NCBI GenBank assembly: GCA_030524435.1
Contig: JAUNGS010000005.1
Span: 4,920 to 67,615 of the forward strand
DNA length: 62,696 nucleotides
From: Eubacterium sp.
Lineage (GTDB): Bacteria > Bacillota > Clostridia > Eubacteriales > Eubacteriaceae
Reading direction: 5' to 3'
Below, one piece after another: positions 1-7,982 of the stretch; the first letter of the stretch is position 1, and each line of letters starts with the position of its first letter. The notes below the pieces were generated by a model. That model had not been told where the DNA came from and did not search any database. It saw nothing but the letters and a program-made list of their open reading frames with translations. A program made the position numbers and the translations under genes.

Positions 1-1
1 T

Positions 2-853
2 GGTATTGATCAGCGCTTATTTCGAATGGATATCATTGGAAAATCCTTTATAATTAGGGCGATTACTACCTTTTTAGCATTTACAGCAGGTGTTTATTTT
101 ACTAAGAGTCTAATTGTTGCAATTATTGCAATGGCAATAACGGCTTACTTGAGTATTTTTCTTTATGATATACCGCAGAGCTATAAATTAGATAAATTTA
201 AAGTTAAATTAGATAGAAAAGCAATTTGGTGCCTTTTAGTCGAGTGTTTCCCTTTGGTGATTTATTTGTTCCTTTCAACAACGATAGGAACAATTCCACG
301 CTATTTTTTAGAAAAGTTTTGGGGAAATGAAATTTTAGGTATTTATGCGTCTATTGCAACGCCGGCCGTTATCGTTCAAGTTGCGGCAAGCTACCTGTTT
401 AATCCTTTTGTAACAGTTTTTGCTGAAAAATACTACATGGGAGACTTTTCAGGGTTTATACAGTTGTTTAAAAAGTGTATAGTAGGTATTACTCTCCTAT
501 CCATAGTATGCTTAATTGGTGCAAAAATTTTTGGAAATTGGGGATTACACTTATTGTTTGGTGAGTCGATTTTAGAGTATAGCTATTTGTTAATTCCAGT
601 TATTGTATGTACGATTTTGACAGCACTCATTTGGTTTTTATGCACATTGTTAACAGTAATGCATGCCTTTAAAGGGCTGCTAATTTCAAATATTCTAGCG
701 GTTGGAATATGTATACTTTTATCACTTGTATTGATTCCTGATTTTTCCATGGACGGTGTAAATTATTCGACAATAGGAAGTTTATTGATAGAATGTATGT
801 TACTATTGTCATTTGGAATAATACATTTAAAAAAGGCAATGAAGGAGAGATAA
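2..853 (+). CDS. Polysaccharide flippase (Wzx/PST family), C-terminal part
   Basis: The reading frame is open from the window edge, so the gene starts outside the window and only about the last 283 residues are seen. The visible part is a chain of hydrophobic helices with short polar loops, as in the MATE-like PST/Wzx flippases that move undecaprenyl-linked sugar units across the membrane. The family call rests on topology and on the glycosyltransferase, epimerase and acyltransferase genes that follow at once. The stop codon shares one base with the ATG of the next gene, so the two are translationally coupled. The substrate cannot be told. The sequence is strongly AT-rich compared with the rest of the window. 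Confidence 0.75.
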   Translation, partial: GIDQRLFRMDIIGKSFIIRAITTFLAFTAGVYFTKSLIVAIIAMAITAYLSIFLYDIPQSYKLDKFKVKLDRKAIWCLLVECFPLVIYLFLSTTIGTIPRYFLEKFWGNEILGIYASIATPAVIVQVAASYLFNPFVTVFAEKYYMGDFSGFIQLFKKCIVGITLLSIVCLIGAKIFGNWGLHLLFGESILEYSYLLIPVIVCTILTALIWFLCTLLTVMHAFKGLLISNILAVGICILLSLVLIPDFSMDGVNYSTIGSLLIECMLLLSFGIIHLKKAMKER

Positions 854-1659
854 TGAAAAGCTATAATGGAAATGACCATACATTTGTCATATGTGCTTAT
901 AAAGAAAATCCTTATTTAGAAGAGACGATTCACTCTTTGAAGAATCAAACGATAAAAAGTAATATTATTTTATCAACGTCGACACCAAATGAGCATATAA
1001 TCAACTTATGTGAGAAATATGAGATACCATATTTTGTAAACCCGAATCCAAAATCTGCGGCGTCGGATTGGAATTTTGGATTTGATAAAGCATCCACAGA
1101 ATTAGTAACCATGGCACACCAAGATGATACCTATGAGCCCAATTATGTGGAAGAGATACTGAAGGCAGCCAACCAAAATAAAAAGGATGATACGATTCTT
1201 ATTTTTACAGATTATTATGAGCATAAACTAGGTAAAAAGGAAACAAGTAATTTGCTGTTAAATGTAAAGCGCATTATTAACTTCCCATTATCTTTGCAAT
1301 GCTTTTGGTCAAACCGGTTTGTCAGAAAAAGAACCTTATCGGTTGGATGTGCCATTTGCTGTCCGACAGTTACATTTTTAAAGAAGAATGTTCCATTTCC
1401 GTTGTTTGATACAAAATATAAGAATAGCTGCGACTATATGACATGGGTTATTCTCGCAGAGGAAAAAGGAGCATTTATATATTTGCGTAAAAGATTGCTA
1501 GGACATCGTATTTATGCAGAGTCTGCAACGAGTTTAAATATTAGCGAAAATATCAGAGTTAAAGAAGACTATGAAATTTTATGTCACTATTGGCCTAAGG
1601 CTATTGCAAAATTAATCAATAGCATTTATGCGCAGAGTGAAAAGAGCAATAAGGTGTAG
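853..1659 (+). CDS. Family 2 glycosyltransferase
   Basis: This 268-residue protein has a GT-A fold start (FVICAYKENPYLEETI near residues 11-26) and an acidic HQDD motif near residue 90, where nucleotide-sugar glycosyltransferases bind the metal and donor. A more upstream ATG at 793 exists, but the ATG at 853 is preceded by AAGGAGAG at good spacing and touches the stop of the flippase gene, so 853 is chosen. No membrane helix is evident, so it probably acts at the inner face of the membrane on a lipid-linked sugar. Donor and acceptor are unknown. It belongs to the surface polysaccharide operon. Confidence 0.82.
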   Translation: MKSYNGNDHTFVICAYKENPYLEETIHSLKNQTIKSNIILSTSTPNEHIINLCEKYEIPYFVNPNPKSAASDWNFGFDKASTELVTMAHQDDTYEPNYVEEILKAANQNKKDDTILIFTDYYEHKLGKKETSNLLLNVKRIINFPLSLQCFWSNRFVRKRTLSVGCAICCPTVTFLKKNVPFPLFDTKYKNSCDYMTWVILAEEKGAFIYLRKRLLGHRIYAESATSLNISENIRVKEDYEILCHYWPKAIAKLINSIYAQSEKSNKV

Positions 1660-1670
1660 GAGAAATGATT

Positions 1671-2516
1671 ATGAATAAAAAACATATAGCTGTTACTGGT
1701 GCATCAGGGTATATAGGAAAGCATGTGATAAAATCGCTATTAGACAGGGGACATGATGTAACTGCAGTAGATATAAAATTTAAAAATATGGATAGCCGGG
1801 TTAATAGGAAAGAGATATCTGTTTTCGAAAATAATCCGGAAATATTCCAAGATTTAGGTTGTCCTGATGTAGTTATTCATTTGGCGTGGAGAGACGGCTT
1901 TTTCCACAATTCGCATAAGCATATGCTGGATTTATCTTCTCATTATCAGTTTATTTCTAATTTATTAGAAGGTGGATTGAAGCATATTGTTGTTATGGGA
2001 TCAATGCATGAAATAGGATATTGGGAGGGTGCAGTAGATGAAGCAACACCAACAAATCCACTATCCTATTACGGAATAGCTAAAAATGCACTAAGAGTTT
2101 CTGTGGAGTTATTATGCAAAGAGTATGGTGCAGTTTATCAATGGCTTCGCGCATATTATGTAACGGGAGATGATTTGGAAAACAATTCTATTTTTTCAAA
2201 GATAATCCAAAAAGAACGAGAAGGTGAAAAATATTTTCCGTTTACATCTGGAAAAAACAAATATGATTTTATTGAAGTTAATCAACTTGCAGAACAGATT
2301 GCAGCTGTTTCGGTTCAAAAAAAGATAAATGGAATAATAAATTGTTGCAGTGGAGAAGCTGTATCATTAGGAGATAAAGTTGAAAAGTTTATCAAAGAGA
2401 AAGGGTACAAGATAGAGCTGCAATATGGAAAATTTCCAGATAGACCATATGATTCACCGGCAATTTGGGGGGATGCCTCAAAGATTTTTGAAATTTTAGA
2501 AAATGAAAAGAGATAG
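1671..2516 (+). CDS. NAD-dependent epimerase/dehydratase family protein
   Basis: This 281-residue extended SDR has an N-terminal Rossmann nucleotide site (TGASGYIGKH, about residues 8-17) and a YYGIAK sequence near residue 136 that supplies the catalytic Tyr and Lys. Enzymes of this type change nucleotide sugars (epimerisation, dehydration or reduction) for polysaccharide synthesis. An ATG at 1665 is also in frame, but it lies too close to AGGAG, so 1671 is preferred. Its 3' end overlaps the next gene by 14 bases. The exact sugar cannot be told from the sequence. Confidence 0.8.
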   Translation: MNKKHIAVTGASGYIGKHVIKSLLDRGHDVTAVDIKFKNMDSRVNRKEISVFENNPEIFQDLGCPDVVIHLAWRDGFFHNSHKHMLDLSSHYQFISNLLEGGLKHIVVMGSMHEIGYWEGAVDEATPTNPLSYYGIAKNALRVSVELLCKEYGAVYQWLRAYYVTGDDLENNSIFSKIIQKEREGEKYFPFTSGKNKYDFIEVNQLAEQIAAVSVQKKINGIINCCSGEAVSLGDKVEKFIKEKGYKIELQYGKFPDRPYDSPAIWGDASKIFEILENEKR

Positions 2517-3546
2517 CTTTATTTGTTTGGAAGATGCGAGTAGAGGAAGAAATAATAATTTGGATATTATACGCTTTGTTGCGGCATTGCTAGTCATTGT
2601 AAGTCATGCCTATCCTATCTCGCAAGGGGCAGAGGTTGAAGATTTTTTAGCAAGGTTTACAGAGGGCAGTCTGGGTTTGGGTGCTCTAGCAGTCAGTGTG
2701 TTTTTTTCGTATGGTGGATTCTTGATTTGTAAAAGTATGTTTAGGTTACATACTGGAAAAAAATATTTTAAAGCGCGTGTAAAAAGAATATTCCCACCGT
2801 TAATTATAGTCATTGCCTGTTTAACGTTTGTTGTTGGTCCTTTGCTAAGTAGCTTAGATTGGAAAATGTATTTTTTACAAAGTACAACCTATAAATTTTT
2901 ATTAAATGCAATTTTGATTCCTGTACATAATTTGCCGGGTGTATTTGTTGATAATGTATATCCCAATGTTGTAAATGGAGCCCTGTGGACTTTGCCGGTA
3001 GAATTTATTTGCTATATTCTATGCTTTCTGGGATATAAAATGCATATGTTCAATAGAAAGGTTTATGGCATTGTTTTGGCAGGTGTCGGTATTTTTGCAT
3101 TTGTGATAATATTTATTTATCCAGTGTCTTTATTTTATCTTTCTATATTACGGGCAATAATTCTGTTTGCCATTGGAATAGGGATGTATTTGTACCAGAA
3201 TAAAATATTTTTAAATACGAAAATAGCAGTGGGATTAACGTTTCTATTAGTTCTATCTCGTTATGTTGGTATATTTGATTTTTGCTTTATTTTATTTTTT
3301 CCGTATATTATTTTTACGGTGGGCTATGCAACGAAGGCCAAATATTCTGATTTTGCTTCAAGAGGAGAGATTTCTTATGAAGTATATCTATGGGGATGGC
3401 CGGTACAGCAGACACTTTGTTATCTCTGCGGAGGAGAAATGAATCCGTATTATAATATGTTAGGGGCAATAGTTATAGCTGTCACTTTGGGCGCCATCCA
3501 GAGCCATATTCAAGGAAAAGTAAAGGGGCAGTTAAAGTTTGAGTAA
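2503..3546 (+). CDS. Acyltransferase 3 family membrane protein (OafA-like)
   Basis: The 347-residue protein is almost wholly membrane helices (about ten). It begins with the family signature LDIIRFVAALLVIVSH near residues 21-36, whose His is the likely catalytic residue. Members of this family O-acetylate or otherwise acylate cell-surface sugars, taking the acyl group across the membrane. It overlaps the end of the epimerase gene by 14 bases and is followed 26 bases later by a glycosyltransferase, so it sits inside the polysaccharide operon and probably decorates the same glycan. The acyl group and acceptor are unknown. Confidence 0.82.
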   Translation: MKRDSFICLEDASRGRNNNLDIIRFVAALLVIVSHAYPISQGAEVEDFLARFTEGSLGLGALAVSVFFSYGGFLICKSMFRLHTGKKYFKARVKRIFPPLIIVIACLTFVVGPLLSSLDWKMYFLQSTTYKFLLNAILIPVHNLPGVFVDNVYPNVVNGALWTLPVEFICYILCFLGYKMHMFNRKVYGIVLAGVGIFAFVIIFIYPVSLFYLSILRAIILFAIGIGMYLYQNKIFLNTKIAVGLTFLLVLSRYVGIFDFCFILFFPYIIFTVGYATKAKYSDFASRGEISYEVYLWGWPVQQTLCYLCGGEMNPYYNMLGAIVIAVTLGAIQSHIQGKVKGQLKFE

Positions 3547-3572
3547 TAAAGGAAAAAGGTAAGGTATTGAGT

Positions 3573-4295
3573 ATGAGGGTACTTGTGATTATTCCAGCTT
3601 ACAATGAAGAAGAAGCGATTATTGATGTTGTAGATAATTTGAAAAAATCAAATGATATGGTGGATTATGTGATCATCAATGACTGCTCTACAGATAATAC
3701 TGAAAGTATATTAAAACAAGAAAAATTTAATTACATCAGTTTACCTGTAAATTTAGGAATCGGTGGAGGTGTTCAGACTGGATACCGTTATGCCGTTGAA
3801 AACAACTATGATATTGCGCTTCAGATGGATGGCGATGGCCAGCATGATCCAGAATACATAAAAAATATTATCCAACCGATTGTCGACGGAAAAGCAGATA
3901 TGGTTATAGGCTCCAGATTTATTGAAAAGAACGGTTTTCAATCTTCTGGGTTAAGACGTGTTGGCATAAAATTTTTAAGTGGGCTAATAAAATTGTGCTG
4001 TGGAACCAAAGTTCTTGATGTAACCAGCGGCTTTAGGGCGACAGGGAAGCAGATGACAGCATTTTTTGCCAATAATTATGCAGAGGATTATCCTGAACCA
4101 GAGGCGATAATTGCGGCAACTTTAAATGGATTTAAAGTGAAAGAGGTAGCGGTTTTAATGCACGAACGTCAGGGAGGAGAATCCTCAATTAACGCAGTAC
4201 GGAGTATCTATTATATGATTAAGGTTTCTCTTGCAATCATTATTTACCGACTTGGCAATTTGCGAAAAGAAGGGGGCAAAAATAATGGGAAGTAA
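3573..4295 (+). CDS. Family 2 glycosyltransferase, dolichol-phosphate-mannose-synthase-like
   Basis: This 240-residue protein has the start VIIPAYNEEEAI and the metal/donor motif DGDGQHDPEY near residues 87-96, typical of GT2 enzymes of the DPM1/polyprenyl-phosphate glycosyltransferase type. A GSRF motif follows, as in that group. It lacks the C-terminal membrane helices of longer members. Such enzymes often load a sugar onto undecaprenyl phosphate; partners of the GtrA and DUF2304 types, both present next door, are common companions. The ATG at 3573 has AAGG at good spacing and is preferred to the in-frame TTG at 3567. It overlaps the DUF2304 gene by 11 bases. Confidence 0.82.
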   Translation: MRVLVIIPAYNEEEAIIDVVDNLKKSNDMVDYVIINDCSTDNTESILKQEKFNYISLPVNLGIGGGVQTGYRYAVENNYDIALQMDGDGQHDPEYIKNIIQPIVDGKADMVIGSRFIEKNGFQSSGLRRVGIKFLSGLIKLCCGTKVLDVTSGFRATGKQMTAFFANNYAEDYPEPEAIIAATLNGFKVKEVAVLMHERQGGESSINAVRSIYYMIKVSLAIIIYRLGNLRKEGGKNNGK

Positions 4296-4650
4296 TTTGC
4301 GCATTTTCTTAGGCATTATTGTGTTAGTATATCTGGGAATTATCATTAATTTATTAAGAAAACAAAAATTAAATTTAAGGTATTCGCTAACGTGGCTAAT
4401 ATCAGGAGTAGTTTTATTGATAATGATAGTGTTTCCGGAAATCATATATGGTATTTCCGGATTGGTAGGAATTGAGACACCGGTAAATACTGTTTTTGTA
4501 ATTGAAGCGATTTTTATTCTTGTGATCCTTTTATCGCTGACAACAATTGTATCTCTTTTAAATGAAAAAAACAGACGATTAGTACAAAAGGTAGCCTTAT
4601 TAGAAAAAAGAATTAATGAAATAGAGGAAGTTTTGGATAAAAGGAAATAA
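4285..4650 (+). CDS. DUF2304 family membrane protein
   Basis: This small protein of 121 residues has three hydrophobic segments (about residues 6-23, 34-52 and 66-86) followed by a charged coiled-coil tail that ends in Lys and Arg. Size and layout match the DUF2304 family, small membrane proteins usually found beside DPM1-like glycosyltransferases in surface polysaccharide clusters. Their biochemical role is not established. The ATG at 4285 lies within the end of the glycosyltransferase gene (11-base overlap) and follows AAGGGGG, so the two are coupled. It is the last gene of the plus-strand polysaccharide operon. Confidence 0.75.
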   Translation: MGSNLRIFLGIIVLVYLGIIINLLRKQKLNLRYSLTWLISGVVLLIMIVFPEIIYGISGLVGIETPVNTVFVIEAIFILVILLSLTTIVSLLNEKNRRLVQKVALLEKRINEIEEVLDKRK

Positions 4651-4737
4651 ATAAGATTGAATTTTGAGAATAGAGATATTAAATGAAATATTTATGTTGC
4701 ATTGTAAAGGTTAATATGGATATTTTATGATTTTTAA

Positions 4738-5142
4738 TCACCCCACAACTGCTTTTCTCTTAGCCACATAATTCCAAATCATAACAATAATCGTGGCGAT
4801 GATCTTGGCGATCATATAGTAGAGTCCTGTGATTTCCACGAAAAACCACATCAAAACCTGGTTAATCAAAAGACCGATGACACTGGAGCCGACGAATAAG
4901 ACGACGGTTTTGGTGTCATTTTTTTTGACGTTTTTAAAAACCCAAAGAACGCAGATCAGATAATTGACGATGACGGACAGGGTAAAGCTGATGCCCGAGG
5001 AGATGAGGTAATTGACGTCGAAAAACTCCGTCAGGATGAACAGAACGGCGTAATCCACCACAAAGCTTACGCCGCCGTTGACGGCGAAGCGAAAGATCTC
5101 AGCAAAGCGCTCGCTTTTTAAAAATTGTATCAATTTATTCAA
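4738..5142 (-). CDS. GtrA family membrane protein
   Basis: The 134-residue protein has four transmembrane helices and the family start RFAVNGGVSFVVDYAVLF near residues 17-34. GtrA-like proteins are thought to flip or position polyprenyl-phosphate-linked sugars for side-chain glycosylation of surface polymers, or to help DPM1-like transferases. It converges on the polysaccharide operon. Its start lies 33 bases downstream of the last gene of the DUF3990 module, so it could be read from that module's promoter; I saw no terminator between them. AAAGGAG precedes the ATG. Confidence 0.83.
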   Translation of the reverse strand: MNKLIQFLKSERFAEIFRFAVNGGVSFVVDYAVLFILTEFFDVNYLISSGISFTLSVIVNYLICVLWVFKNVKKNDTKTVVLFVGSSVIGLLINQVLMWFFVEITGLYYMIAKIIATIIVMIWNYVAKRKAVVG

Positions 5143-5175
5143 GGGGAAACTCCTTTATATAAATAATTTAGTTTT

Positions 5176-5406
5176 TTAATACTCTAATTGTGTCAATTTT
5201 CCATATTTAAGCTCTCCTTTTAAAATATCGTAAACATATGCGGAGCCTTCCAGATATAGTCCTGTTTCTTCATCTAACAGTTTTTCGTAGGTTTGGGAGG
5301 TGTAAAAGATTCTCATGGCTTCGGTATAATCCAATTGTCTGTCCTCTGACAAAAAAGCCACGATATCCTGTGTGATATATTCCATCAATTGTTCGCGTTT
5401 AGTCAT
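5176..5406 (-). CDS. Small acidic protein, third gene of the DUF3990 module
   Basis: This protein of 76 residues has no function I recognise with certainty. It is acidic and helical, with a middle part reading EAMRIFYTSQTYEKLLDEET and then GLYLEGSAYVYDILK. Small proteins of this look tend to sit beside DUF3990 and DUF3791 genes. The ATG at 5406 overlaps the end of the DUF3990 gene by 8 bases (ATGACTAA), so translation is coupled; an earlier TTG/ATG frame start at 5427 has no better ribosome site. The arrangement suggests a partner, chaperone or second antitoxin of the DUF3990 protein, which is inference. Confidence 0.6.
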   Translation of the reverse strand: MTKREQLMEYITQDIVAFLSEDRQLDYTEAMRIFYTSQTYEKLLDEETGLYLEGSAYVYDILKGELKYGKLTQLEY

Positions 5407-5908
5407 GTAAAACACCTGCCTTTTCAAGATATAACAAAGCCTTTGGTGTGTGAAAGGAATACTGGTTGGTCAACTTTTTGTATTTCATTTTCTTTACCAG
5501 TGTTTCTATCCCAAGGAGTCCATTGGAGAACTGGCGAAAAAGTAAGGCTAAATCATCATTGGCTATGGGGCCTACAATGAGGTCATACTTGCAGTCAAAG
5601 TTACATTCTGGATCAGAATGATTGTTGAAATTTCGATTTCGATTATTGATTACAAATAGGGCCCATTCTTTAGTGGGGACTTTGAAGATACGTGTGTTAA
5701 TTTCAGGATGATTTAATGCGGATTCGTCAAAATTAAATACAGTAGTATAAGGAGTACCGCCATGAATTCGGGATACGCGTTTTGCCATTTTCGCAGCCTG
5801 ATCAGGAAGGGTGGTAAGATAAAAACCTTGTCCGAAATCCTTATAGGGTCTGCATTTTTTTAAGTCGATTTCAAATATTTCCACATTTGACCCATGGTAC
5901 AGTTTCAT
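5399..5908 (-). CDS. DUF3990 family protein, putative ADP-ribosyltransferase-fold toxin
   Basis: The 169-residue protein begins with LYHGSN (His5) and then has FGQGFYLTT (Tyr30) followed by QAAKMAKR. This H...Y spacing matches the DUF3990 family, whose pattern resembles the NAD-binding core of ADP-ribosyltransferases. A Gln near residue 149 (NQYSFHT) is in the right place for the third core position. In such a fold the protein would modify a target using NAD, and the arrangement with small flanking genes is typical of toxin-antitoxin pairs. Its ATG overlaps the upstream DUF3791 gene by 4 bases (ATGA). The enzymatic role is inferred from motifs, not shown. Confidence 0.72.
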   Translation of the reverse strand: MKLYHGSNVEIFEIDLKKCRPYKDFGQGFYLTTLPDQAAKMAKRVSRIHGGTPYTTVFNFDESALNHPEINTRIFKVPTKEWALFVINNRNRNFNNHSDPECNFDCKYDLIVGPIANDDLALLFRQFSNGLLGIETLVKKMKYKKLTNQYSFHTPKALLYLEKAGVLHD

Positions 5909-6129
5909 TCTAAGATACCTCCATTATTCTTGCAGATAATATCCAAATCTTCTATGGCATCATCCAGTGACAATGTGTGCTCTATATCGTAATAATTTTT
6001 TATAAAGTCAATGCCCTTATGATTGTATAGATATAAAAATGCGGTGCGAGGGTGCAGTGCTTTTTTGCGTGCGAACTCATTTACACAGACTACAGTGTAA
6101 TCAATTTGTTTTCTAATGGTTTTCAGCAT
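5905..6129 (-). CDS. DUF3791 family protein, putative antitoxin
   Basis: This 74-residue protein matches the DUF3791 pattern: a helix with VVCVNEFARKKAL, then a segment with AFLYLYNHKGIDFIKNYYD, then a short acidic end (IEDLDIIC). DUF3791 genes commonly precede DUF3990 genes. The ATG at 6129 has GGAGGG eight bases upstream, whereas the in-frame ATG codons at 6162 and 6156 lie inside the palindrome downstream of the promoter, so 6129 is chosen. First in the operon and encoded just upstream of the likely toxin, it is best read as the antitoxin and perhaps the autoregulator. That role is inference. Confidence 0.68.
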   Translation of the reverse strand: MLKTIRKQIDYTVVCVNEFARKKALHPRTAFLYLYNHKGIDFIKNYYDIEHTLSLDDAIEDLDIICKNNGGILE

Positions 6130-6155
6130 AATGTCTGCCCTCCAATTTTGATTCA

Positions 6156-6174
6156 TAATCATTTATAATGATTA
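6156..6174. promoter_or_regulatory. Palindromic operator candidate of the DUF3791/DUF3990 module
   Basis: A perfect inverted repeat has arms TAATCATT and AATGATTA around a 3-base spacer. It begins five bases downstream of the -10 box on the minus strand, so it covers the likely transcription start. This placement suits autoregulation by a DNA-binding antitoxin or antitoxin-toxin complex. No binding protein with an obvious helix-turn-helix is encoded in the module. Confidence 0.55.
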
Positions 6175-6179
6175 CCTTT

Positions 6180-6208
6180 ATTATAATCTAAATTCAGCGG
6201 TGAACCAA
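6180..6208 (-). promoter_or_regulatory. Sigma-A-type promoter of the DUF3791/DUF3990 module
   Basis: On the minus strand a TTGGTT -35 box (6208-6203) and a perfect TATAAT -10 box (6185-6180) are 17 bases apart. Transcription would start near 6173, at the edge of the palindrome, about 44 bases before the DUF3791 start codon. Confidence 0.65.
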
Positions 6209-6455
6209 GACGTTTTTCTTTCTTTACCCCAGGAAGTGTGATAGACTTTAAGAAAAGCTTTACAAAAAGTAACAGGTGTTGATTTTACATAAAATTGAAT
6301 ATATGCTGAAGATCAAATTGGCGAAACAGTGTTTAGCCAATTTGAGAATTTTCCAGTAGTCAGCATGGGCAGATGTTGATTGCAAGTAAAACCACCCCAC
6401 CTCACGCCTTCCCATTGAAAATGCTAAGGAATCTCACTTCCAAATTAACGTTCAC
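6209..6455. other. Intergenic spacer with one hairpin
   Basis: Together with the promoter and the LCP terminator this forms the 410-base gap between 6130 and 6540. The only structure I see is an inverted repeat at 6313-6345 with 10-base arms (TCAAATTGGC and its complement) around a 13-base loop. It has no U-tract on either strand, so it is not a typical terminator. No reading frame of note is present. Confidence 0.4.
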
Positions 6456-6507
6456 AACAAAAATCCCCAAAGGCCAGATAACAGCTTATCCAGCCTTCGG
6501 GGATTTT
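6456..6507 (-). terminator. Intrinsic terminator after the LCP gene
   Basis: The arms AAAATCCCC..AAGGC (6460-6474) and GCCTT.GGGGATTTT (6493-6507) pair. On the minus strand the stem is followed by a T-run. It lies 33 bases past the stop of the LCP gene. Confidence 0.7.
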
Positions 6508-6540
6508 CAATTTAATTAAATAAAGTCTGCCGGCAGTTGC

Positions 6541-7782
6541 CTACCACCAAACACTCTCAATCTCATCGCTGATGCCCTGGGCAGTGTCCGAGGGGGTGTA
6601 GCTTTCCTCGTAGACGAATTGATACCAGGCCTGAATGTTTTCGGCGAGGGTGTAGGGGAAGACGTAGGAGACGCCGTCCAGGGTGCCGGTGTCCACCAGG
6701 CCGTCGGTGGGCATCTGCATCTGCTGAATTTCGTGACCGCTCATGAACATGGCGTTGCTGGCGTATTTGATGAGCTCCGAGGTGCTGAGGGAGGTTTCGG
6801 TGTAGGGAAGCACCTTCATCAGCAGGTTGTACTGGGCCACGGGGTTGAGGTCCATGGCCTTGGCCAGAACCTGTTCAAAGACGGCGCGCTGTCTCTGGGT
6901 GCGGTCGAAGTCGCCGTTGCCAATGTAGCGGATCCGGCAGTAGGCCAGGGCCTGGCTGCCGTCCAGCAGCTGGGCGCCGGTGCCGGGGACGTCGGGGGAG
7001 CTGGTGTGTACCTTGTCATTGACGTCCATCAGGTACTGGTTAACCCAGTAGAGCTCGTCCTCGCTTTCGATGTTGATGGTGACGCCTCCCACGGCGTTGA
7101 CCATTTCCACCATGGCGGTGAAGTCGATGGTGACGTAGTCGCTGATGGCGGTGTCAAAGTTTTGGTTGATGGTCTTAAGGGCCAGCTCTGCCCCGCCGTA
7201 GGAGTAGGCGGCGTTGAGCTTGTCGTAGTCGTAGTCATCGTTGATGTAGACGTAGCTGTCCCGCATCAGGGAGGTGACCTTGATGGCGCCGTGCTCAAAG
7301 TCGGCGGAGGCGATCATGATGGAGTCGGAGCGATTGCCCTCCACGTCGTCCCGACCGTCGACGCCGAAGATGGCGACGTTGACGATCCGGTGATTTTTGG
7401 CCATCTGAGCGGCGCTGTCGCTGATATTGTACAGCGAGGCCCTGCCGGAGAGGTCCCGGTTGAGGTTGGCAAATTTGACGTTGTAGAAGGTGAAGGCCGC
7501 TGCGATGAGCAGCAGGACGATCAAAAGCTTGACAATGCGCTTCCACAGCGGTTTTTTGCGCTTCTTCTTTCTGGACAGGGGCCGGTTTTGGGGGGCGGAT
7601 CCCCTTGGGGATGGCCGCTCCTGTCTGAAGAGCTCCTCCTGATAGGCGTCTGACCTTTGTCGGGGACGGCTCTGGGCCTGGCGGCTGCGCTGCTTTTGGG
7701 CTGCGCTGACCCGCTGGCCATTTCGGCTGGCGTTTCTCCCGTCTCTATGGTTTGAAGTCACATTTCTTCGGCGTGTATCCAT
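6541..7782 (-). CDS. LytR-CpsA-Psr (LCP) family cell-wall glycopolymer ligase
   Basis: The 413-residue protein has a long, very basic Arg/Gln/Ser-rich cytoplasmic tail (about residues 1-88), one membrane helix (about 89-107), and then an extracellular LCP domain with NVAIFGVDGRDD, RSDSIMIAS, SLMRDSYV and a later RIRYIGNGDFDRTQRQR motif. The Asp and Arg residues in these motifs bind the pyrophosphate of the lipid-linked polymer. LCP enzymes attach teichoic acids or capsule chains to peptidoglycan. The ATG at 7782 has GAGG at proper spacing and is chosen over the in-frame ATG at 7794. It may attach the polysaccharide made by the upstream cluster, which is inference. Confidence 0.9.
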   Translation of the reverse strand: MDTRRRNVTSNHRDGRNASRNGQRVSAAQKQRSRQAQSRPRQRSDAYQEELFRQERPSPRGSAPQNRPLSRKKKRKKPLWKRIVKLLIVLLLIAAAFTFYNVKFANLNRDLSGRASLYNISDSAAQMAKNHRIVNVAIFGVDGRDDVEGNRSDSIMIASADFEHGAIKVTSLMRDSYVYINDDYDYDKLNAAYSYGGAELALKTINQNFDTAISDYVTIDFTAMVEMVNAVGGVTINIESEDELYWVNQYLMDVNDKVHTSSPDVPGTGAQLLDGSQALAYCRIRYIGNGDFDRTQRQRAVFEQVLAKAMDLNPVAQYNLLMKVLPYTETSLSTSELIKYASNAMFMSGHEIQQMQMPTDGLVDTGTLDGVSYVFPYTLAENIQAWYQFVYEESYTPSDTAQGISDEIESVWW

Positions 7783-7915
7783 AAAATACCTCATTTCATC
7801 GTGTTAAAATTTGGAGTTTTATTTAGCTTTGGGGGATGCGGCTGTCTGGCGGCTTCCTTAAGCCCTGGCAAGGGCTTTACCCTGGGGCAGGCCGCGCCGG
7901 CGGCTTGCTTTTGCT

Positions 7916-7945
7916 ATTATAGCATACTACCTTTAGTCTTAACAA
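7916..7945 (-). promoter_or_regulatory. Promoter of the LCP gene
   Basis: On the minus strand TTGTTA (7945-7940) and TATAAT (7921-7916) are 18 bases apart. The transcript would carry a leader of roughly 125 bases that includes a GC-rich stretch and a small hairpin (AAGCCCT / AGGGCTT, about 7859-7877). Confidence 0.55.
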
Positions 7946-7982
7946 TTTTTTCCCGTTTTTCAAGAATTTTTTACTAAAGATG

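Noticed and set aside
6619..7653. Long plus-strand open frame of 344 codons, rich in Val, Gly and Asp
   Set aside because: It is antisense to the LCP gene, has no ribosome site or family motif, and its make-up is that expected from the complement of a GC-rich gene.
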